Shown here: positions 60,526 to 64,000 of the stretch, one piece after another | Position numbering within the stretch: the stretch's first letter is position 1 | Layout of the letters: each line of letters opens with the position of its first letter | Assembly (NCBI GenBank): GCA_023451825.1 | Contig: JAEXYA010000007.1 | Span: 19,015 to 83,014, forward strand | Source: Pseudomonadota bacterium | GTDB lineage: Bacteria > Pseudomonadota > Alphaproteobacteria > Rhizobiales > Xanthobacteraceae | Direction of reading: 5' to 3' | Length of the DNA: 64,000 nucleotides | Translations under genes and position numbers: made by a program | The notes under the pieces: generated by a model | Database searches by the model: none | What the model was told of the DNA's origin: nothing | The model's input: only the letters and a program-made list of their open reading frames with translations

Positions 60526-61422
60526 CTACGCCCTCGTCGAATATCGCACCATCGCCCCCAGCGCCTGCACCCGCGGATCGACCTCGCGCAGATAGATAGT
60601 GGTGCGCAGAAATTCGATTTCCGCGGCCTCCTGGCCCTCATCGACGTCGATATACCAGGATTTCGGCCGGCCGTCGGACCCGTCGCTCCAGCGATAGCCG
60701 CGGCGCTTGAGCTCGTCCTTGAGGTCGAACGGCGACTGCTCGGCCCAGACCCGCATGGTCTTGCGGCGCGCGCGCTCCAACAGCGCGGCGAGGGCGGAGG
60801 TGCCGATCGTAGGCAGCTCAAAAGCGAGAATTTCCAGCAGCGCATGACAATCGTCAATCGCGCGGTGGGCCTGATGGAAATAGCCGGCGCCGGCGAGGAG
60901 ATAGCCGAGCTTGGCGCCTTCGAAACCATGCTTCGCCCAGTCGATCTCCTTTTGCGAACAGCCCCACGGTTTTTTCGCGAACGAGGGACAGATGCGCTCG
61001 GCGAATTTGCGATCAAAACCGGCATTGTGCGCGATGACGATGACGGCGCCATCGACAAAGGCTGCAACCGCATCGGTGTCGATGCGATGTCCCGCCACCA
61101 TCTCGTCGGTGATCCCCGTCAGCTCCACGATTGCGGGCGGGATCGGGTTCGACGGTTCGTTAAAGGCGGTGAACACCTCGCCGGATCGAATGATGGTGCC
61201 GTCCGGCAGATAGTCGAACTTGATCATCGCCAGTTCGATGATCTCGTCGCGGGTGTGGTCGAGCCCCGTGGTTTCCACATCGAGCAGGATGCCGGTCTTC
61301 ACGGCGGCACCATTGTGCTCGGCGAATTCACTGCGGGGCACGAGGCGACGAAGGACACGATACTCGCCGGAAGAAGCGAGCGTCTCCGCCATGGCGGCTA
61401 GGCTGTGAGGGTCGTGCAGCAT
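60526..61422 (-). CDS. DnaQ-like 3'-5' exonuclease (DEDD family)
   Basis: A 298-residue exonuclease-fold protein. Exo I is in GILLDVETTGLDHTRDEIIE (D-x-E near residue 45), Exo II in IAHNAGFDRKFAERI (near 127) and Exo III in HQAHRAIDDCHALLEIL (H-x-A-x-x-D-D near 175), so all catalytic acids are present. The C-terminal 90 residues (YRWSDGSDGRPKSWYIDVDE) form an extra domain not found in the epsilon subunit. It degrades DNA or RNA from the 3' end; whether it belongs to replication, repair or RNA turnover is unknown. The ATG at 61422 excludes upstream codons that run through a repeat. Confidence 0.88.
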   Translation of the reverse strand: MLHDPHSLAAMAETLASSGEYRVLRRLVPRSEFAEHNGAAVKTGILLDVETTGLDHTRDEIIELAMIKFDYLPDGTIIRSGEVFTAFNEPSNPIPPAIVELTGITDEMVAGHRIDTDAVAAFVDGAVIVIAHNAGFDRKFAERICPSFAKKPWGCSQKEIDWAKHGFEGAKLGYLLAGAGYFHQAHRAIDDCHALLEILAFELPTIGTSALAALLERARRKTMRVWAEQSPFDLKDELKRRGYRWSDGSDGRPKSWYIDVDEGQEAAEIEFLRTTIYLREVDPRVQALGAMVRYSTRA

Positions 61423-61472
61423 CAGGTCCGACGAATCAGGAAGCGATGAAGGAAAGCTATCATGGCAAGCCT

Positions 61473-61560
61473 GTAGGGTGGGCAAAGGAGCGAAGCGACG
61501 TGCCCACCTTTCAAATGCACGGCTGGCGAAGGTGGGCACGCTTCGCTTCGCCCACCCTAC
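61473..61560. repeat. palindromic dispersed repeat, GTAGGGTGGGC type (copy 2)
   Basis: An 88-bp element with ends GTAGGGTGGGCAAAG and CTTCGCCCACCCTAC and inner pair CGTGCCCACCTT / AAGGTGGGCACG. It belongs to the same family as 43675-43757. It lies between the HerA-like and exonuclease genes, ending 5 bp before the former's stop. Confidence 0.9.
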
Positions 61561-61564
61561 GTTC

Positions 61565-63094
61565 TCACTCCGCCGCTGCCGCTTCACCCGCATTCGGGTC
61601 GCCCGGTGCCGTCGCCCAGGCGAGTTCCACCAGCGTCACGATGCGCTTGCCGGTGCCGTCCATCTGGCACACGATCAGGCCCTGTTCCTCGATATAGCCG
61701 AGCAGTCGCCGCGCGCGGCGCAGCGAATGCGAGCCATAGGCGCGGGCGATGGCGGCATCGCCGGGGCAGGGCCAACCTTCCTTGGCCGCGCGCGCGATCA
61801 TCATGAACACGCCCTGCATGTCGTCGGGCAGGATGCTCGCGCGCAGCGCCACGTCCTTCCAGCCATCGTCGGCGCCGAGATCGGAGCCAAGCCCGGCGCG
61901 CGCATGGGTCAGCATGCGGCGGAATTCATTCAGATCAGGCACGGCGGTGCCGAGCCCGTCGATGCGGCAGCGGACCACGAATTCCTGATGCAGCACGCCG
62001 ATGGCGCGAAAGCCCGCATCGGGCTCGGACAGCAGCGCCTGCAACACGCGATCAACCCGCGCGCGGCGCTCGGCGATTTCTTCCGGCGTCGGCGGCGGTG
62101 CGTCTGGCTCCGGTCGCAGATCCGGCCCGGCGGCGCGTGCGGCCATCAACTGGCCGAGCAGATCCGGCGAGGCCGGTGCGCGTCGGGTCGGGCGCAGGCT
62201 CGCTTCCGGCGGCGGTGCGGCGAGAATCACGGCGCGCATCTCTTCGGACGCAGCACCCGGCAGCGGCATCAGCTTTGGCGTCGCATTGCGCGGCGACGTT
62301 TCGGTCGCGCCGATGCGCAAACCGAGCGGCCGCCGCGACAGCGCAGGCCCCAGCGCCATGAACTGCCCGCGTTCGAGATCGCGAAACGCTTCCGCCTGCT
62401 TGCGCTCCATGCCGAGCAGATCGGCGGCGCGCGCCATATCGATATCGAGAAAAGTGCGGCCCATCAAAAAGTTGGAAGCTTCAGCAGCCACGTTTTTAGC
62501 GAGCTTCGCCAGACGCTGCGTGGCGATGACACCGGCCAAGCCCCGCTTGCGCCCGCGACACATGAGGTTGGTCATCGCGCCCAGCGAAAGCTTGCGCGCT
62601 TCGTCCGACACTTCGCCAGCGGCGGCAGGCGCAAAAAGCTGCGCTTCGTCCACCACGACCAGCATCGGATACCAGTAGTCGCGTTCGGCATCGAACAGAC
62701 CGCCCAGGAAAGCGGCCGCCGAGCGCATCTGCTGCTCGACATCGAGACCTTCAAGATTGAGCACCACCGAAACGCGGTGCTGGCGGATGCGTCCGGCAAT
62801 GCGGGTCAATTCAGCTTCAGTGCGGGCGGCATCAACGACGACATGGCCGTAAAGATCGGCCAGCGTGACAAAATCCCCTTCCGGGTCGACGATGCATTGC
62901 TGCACCCATTGTGCGCTCTGTTCCAGCAGGCGGCGCAAAAGATGCGACTTGCCGGAGCCGGAATTGCCCTGCACGAGCAGGCGCGTAGCGAGAAGCTCCT
63001 CAAGATCAAGCATGGCCTGCTTGCCACCGCCAAGCGCCGCTGCCGAGGCAGAACCGCTTCCAGTAACAGAACCCATGTCGATACCGACCTGCAT
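61565..63094 (-). CDS. HerA-like (DUF87) ATPase
   Basis: A 509-residue P-loop ATPase of the HerA/FtsK group. Walker A is QGNSGSGKSHLLRRLLE (near residue 40-56). Walker B is MLVVVDEAQLFAP (near 140). TNLMCRGRKRGLAGVIATQR (near 175) is the sensor region. A proline-rich linker (about 285-350) leads to a C-terminal winged-helix-like part. Related proteins act as DNA translocases, often with a NurA nuclease; no nurA gene is nearby, though a DEDD exonuclease lies next on the same strand. The ATG at 63094 follows GGAGGCGAG, better than the upstream start at 63163. Confidence 0.87.
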   Translation of the reverse strand: MQVGIDMGSVTGSGSASAAALGGGKQAMLDLEELLATRLLVQGNSGSGKSHLLRRLLEQSAQWVQQCIVDPEGDFVTLADLYGHVVVDAARTEAELTRIAGRIRQHRVSVVLNLEGLDVEQQMRSAAAFLGGLFDAERDYWYPMLVVVDEAQLFAPAAAGEVSDEARKLSLGAMTNLMCRGRKRGLAGVIATQRLAKLAKNVAAEASNFLMGRTFLDIDMARAADLLGMERKQAEAFRDLERGQFMALGPALSRRPLGLRIGATETSPRNATPKLMPLPGAASEEMRAVILAAPPPEASLRPTRRAPASPDLLGQLMAARAAGPDLRPEPDAPPPTPEEIAERRARVDRVLQALLSEPDAGFRAIGVLHQEFVVRCRIDGLGTAVPDLNEFRRMLTHARAGLGSDLGADDGWKDVALRASILPDDMQGVFMMIARAAKEGWPCPGDAAIARAYGSHSLRRARRLLGYIEEQGLIVCQMDGTGKRIVTLVELAWATAPGDPNAGEAAAAE

Positions 63095-63346
63095 CTCGCC
63101 TCCTTGTTTGAGAATGACCGAAACAGACGACTCGCCCGGCCAAGCCTGCGGTCGATCAGGCATTCGCTTAACATCTTTAAAGCCGCCAATGCCACCGGTT
63201 ATGAGAAATGCCCACAGATGCCGGGACCGTAGATTTCAATCACAAGTTTTGATAGCTATCTAAACAGGGGGCAAAAGCAGCAAGCGTCCAGCCAGCGGGC
63301 GCGTCGGGGAGGAAGGGAGCCTGAATCAAAAAAGCGACATGTGTGC
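63095..63346. other. non-coding gap upstream of the HerA-like gene
   Basis: A 252-bp stretch with no supported open frame. It must hold the promoter of the HerA-like gene on the minus strand, but no convincing -35/-10 pair could be picked. It runs into the left arm of a long inverted repeat. Confidence 0.4.
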
Positions 63347-63434
63347 GCGAAAATGGTGATTTTCGAGTACCGGAACGGAACGTACTTAAAGGTACGTGAG
63401 TACCGGAACGCAGACAAATTGCCATTTGCAGCCG
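63347..63434 (+). repeat. long inverted repeat, left arm
   Basis: An 88-bp arm complementary to 63574-63661 with scattered mismatches. It contains two direct copies of GAGTACCGGAACG flanking a small hairpin ACGTAC-TTAAAG-GTACGT. It ends TTTGCAGCC. Confidence 0.85.
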
Positions 63435-63573
63435 CACAGGGCGACTTTTTGGATCAGGCTCTGGCCGCTCCGACCCGGGCAAAGGCTCTGCCCTCTATTC
63501 GGAGGTGAAATCTATGTGGTGCATACCCATTAGATTCACGCTTAACACTACAATTGCATTCTTCGTGATGCCG

Positions 63574-63661
63574 GGCTGCAAAGAGCAATTTGTCTGCGTT
63601 CCGGTGCTCATGTACCGAAAAGTACATTGCGCTCCGGTGCTCGAAAATCACTCTTTTCGCC
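63574..63661 (-). repeat. long inverted repeat, right arm
   Basis: The reverse complement of this arm aligns over its full length with 63347-63434. Its internal hairpin reads ATGTAC-TTTTCG-GTACAT in the left-arm orientation, so both sides of the stem changed together relative to the left arm. About 139 bp separate the arms. Confidence 0.85.
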
Positions 63662-63695
63662 ACGGCCTGACGAATTTGCAATGTAGTGTTAGAAT

Positions 63696-63785
63696 AAAGA
63701 AAACCCGCACCAGCTGGCGAGCTACAGTGCGGGTACAATTCTTAATCTAAGAATCTGGTAGGTGGAGTTCGCGCTTCACCTACCG
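63696..63785 (-). ncRNA. putative three-hairpin small RNA
   Basis: Read on the minus strand, about 90 nt contain three consecutive hairpins. The first is GGTAGGTG-N12-CACCTACC (63757-63784, starting at the predicted +1). The second is ATTCTTA-N3-TAAGAAT (63738-63754). The third is ACCCGCAC-N16-GTGCGGGT (63703-63734), followed by TTTTCTTT, a rho-independent terminator. A near-ideal sigma-70 promoter ends 6 nt upstream. No open frame spans it. Lineage-specific small RNAs are known in Bradyrhizobium and Rhodopseudomonas; I could not match this one to a named family. Confidence 0.75.
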
Positions 63786-63790
63786 ATCCG

Positions 63791-63819
63791 AATATAGGCC
63801 ATCGAGATCATTTTTTCAA
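63791..63819 (-). promoter_or_regulatory. sigma-70 promoter of the putative small RNA
   Basis: On the minus strand, TTGAAA (63819-63814) is followed by 17 bp and TATATT (63796-63791), close to the consensus in sequence and exact in spacing. Transcription would begin at about 63784-63785, at the base of the first hairpin. Confidence 0.75.
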
Positions 63820-63861
63820 CTATGCCCCGCTGCCCTCCCATGTATGGCAAATCCAAAAAAC

Positions 63862-63890
63862 TTGCGCAGCCGCACGCTATGGTCTATAGC
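63862..63890 (+). promoter_or_regulatory. possible plus-strand promoter at the window's right end
   Basis: TTGCGC (63862-63867), 17 bp and TATAGC (63885-63890) form a moderate sigma-70-like promoter pointing to the right edge. A strong ribosome site and short frame follow. It is divergent from the small RNA promoter. Confidence 0.4.
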
Positions 63891-63929
63891 CACCGCCATC
63901 CGCGTAGACACCCTTGGAGGCAACGCGGA

Positions 63930-63992
63930 ATGGAGCGGTCCGGTCTTTCACCCTGTGACAGACGATACGGGCTGTTTCATGTTGTTTGTTGA
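63930..63992 (+). CDS. possible 20-residue leader peptide
   Basis: An ATG at 63930 lies 9 bp after GGAGG (63916-63920) and opens a 20-codon frame beginning MERSGLSPC and ending in VVC. A possible promoter lies 40 bp upstream. Short leader frames with a strong ribosome site can precede regulated genes, but the following gene is outside the window and chance is not excluded. No family is recognised. Confidence 0.3.
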   Translation: MERSGLSPCDRRYGLFHVVC

Positions 63993-64000
63993 AGCAGGAT

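Noticed and set aside
58439..60595. 718-codon open frame on the plus strand
   Set aside because: It is the antisense of the IlvD/Edd gene, which has all Fe-S motifs and a terminator; the antisense peptide shows no recognisable motif.
43675..61560. CRISPR-like repeats
   Set aside because: The repeats are palindromic, few, far apart and without regular spacers; no cas genes are present.
61478..63232. 584-codon open frame on the plus strand
   Set aside because: It mirrors the HerA-like gene, begins inside a palindromic repeat and has an Arg/His-rich composition typical of shadows.
63505..63750. 81-codon frame with a GGAGG site near the right end
   Set aside because: It runs through the right arm of the inverted repeat and across the opposite-strand terminator hairpin; no protein features are seen.
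63696..63785. tRNA gene
   Set aside because: The three hairpins are linear and lack a cloverleaf, anticodon arm and acceptor pairing; the last ends in a T-run terminator.

Overview
This 64-kb window is GC-rich alphaproteobacterial chromosome. The gene families, the small dispersed palindromes that read as VGWAKRSVPT-like peptides, and a probable Irr-type iron box upstream of an efeUOB operon all point to the Bradyrhizobium / Rhodopseudomonas / Tardiphaga group (Nitrobacteraceae). Genus cannot be fixed from sequence reading alone. No rRNA, tRNA, IS transposase, prophage or CRISPR array was found.

Layout. (1) 1-12.9 kb: a surface module. It has the tail of a TonB-like protein, a FecI-type ECF sigma factor, a FecR-type anti-sigma regulator, and a 3600-residue secreted filamentous-haemagglutinin (TpsA-type) exoprotein. 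(2) 13.0-21.6 kb: an IclR regulator divergent from a seven-gene operon: class III CoA-transferase, Bug (TctC-type) binding protein, thiolase-like protein, DUF35 OB-fold protein, second thiolase-like protein, acyl-CoA ligase, second Bug protein. Both thiolase-like proteins have lost the thiolase catalytic residues, so a CoA-linked retro-aldolase is more likely than a thiolase. (3) 21.7-40.1 kb: a LysR regulator divergent from a run of 14 same-strand genes. These encode aldehyde dehydrogenase, ThDP enzyme, a branched-chain-type ABC transporter whose permease and both ATPases are fused in one polypeptide, TIM-barrel isomerase, two epimerases, cupin, SDR, FAD dehydrogenase, sugar-type binding protein and tcuAB. 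(4) 40.2-43.7 kb: a LysR regulator, an HWE sensor kinase and a small protein. (5) 43.8-53.3 kb: an aldehyde dehydrogenase divergent from an eight-gene operon: third Bug protein, small SCP2-like protein, alpha/beta hydrolase, orphan ABC binding protein, hydroxyisobutyrate-dehydrogenase-like enzyme, IclR and a second, near-identical tcuAB. (6) 53.4-57.6 kb: efeU-efeO-efeB plus a second M75 protein. (7) 57.7-63.1 kb: housekeeping-like genes (Gre factor, IlvD/Edd dehydratase, DEDD exonuclease, HerA-like ATPase) separated by palindromic repeats. (8) 63.2-64 kb: no large gene, but an 88-bp-arm inverted repeat with compensatory changes and a probable three-hairpin small RNA with its own promoter and terminator.

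The 13-53 kb section reads as three adjacent catabolic operons for carboxylic acids, each with its own regulator. Six periplasmic binding proteins share one set of membrane transport components, and CoA activation, carbon-carbon cleavage, decarboxylation, aldehyde oxidation and flavin-dependent dehydrogenation are all represented. The substrates cannot be named from sequence. The tcuAB pairs suggest tricarballylate-like polycarboxylates for two of the operons.
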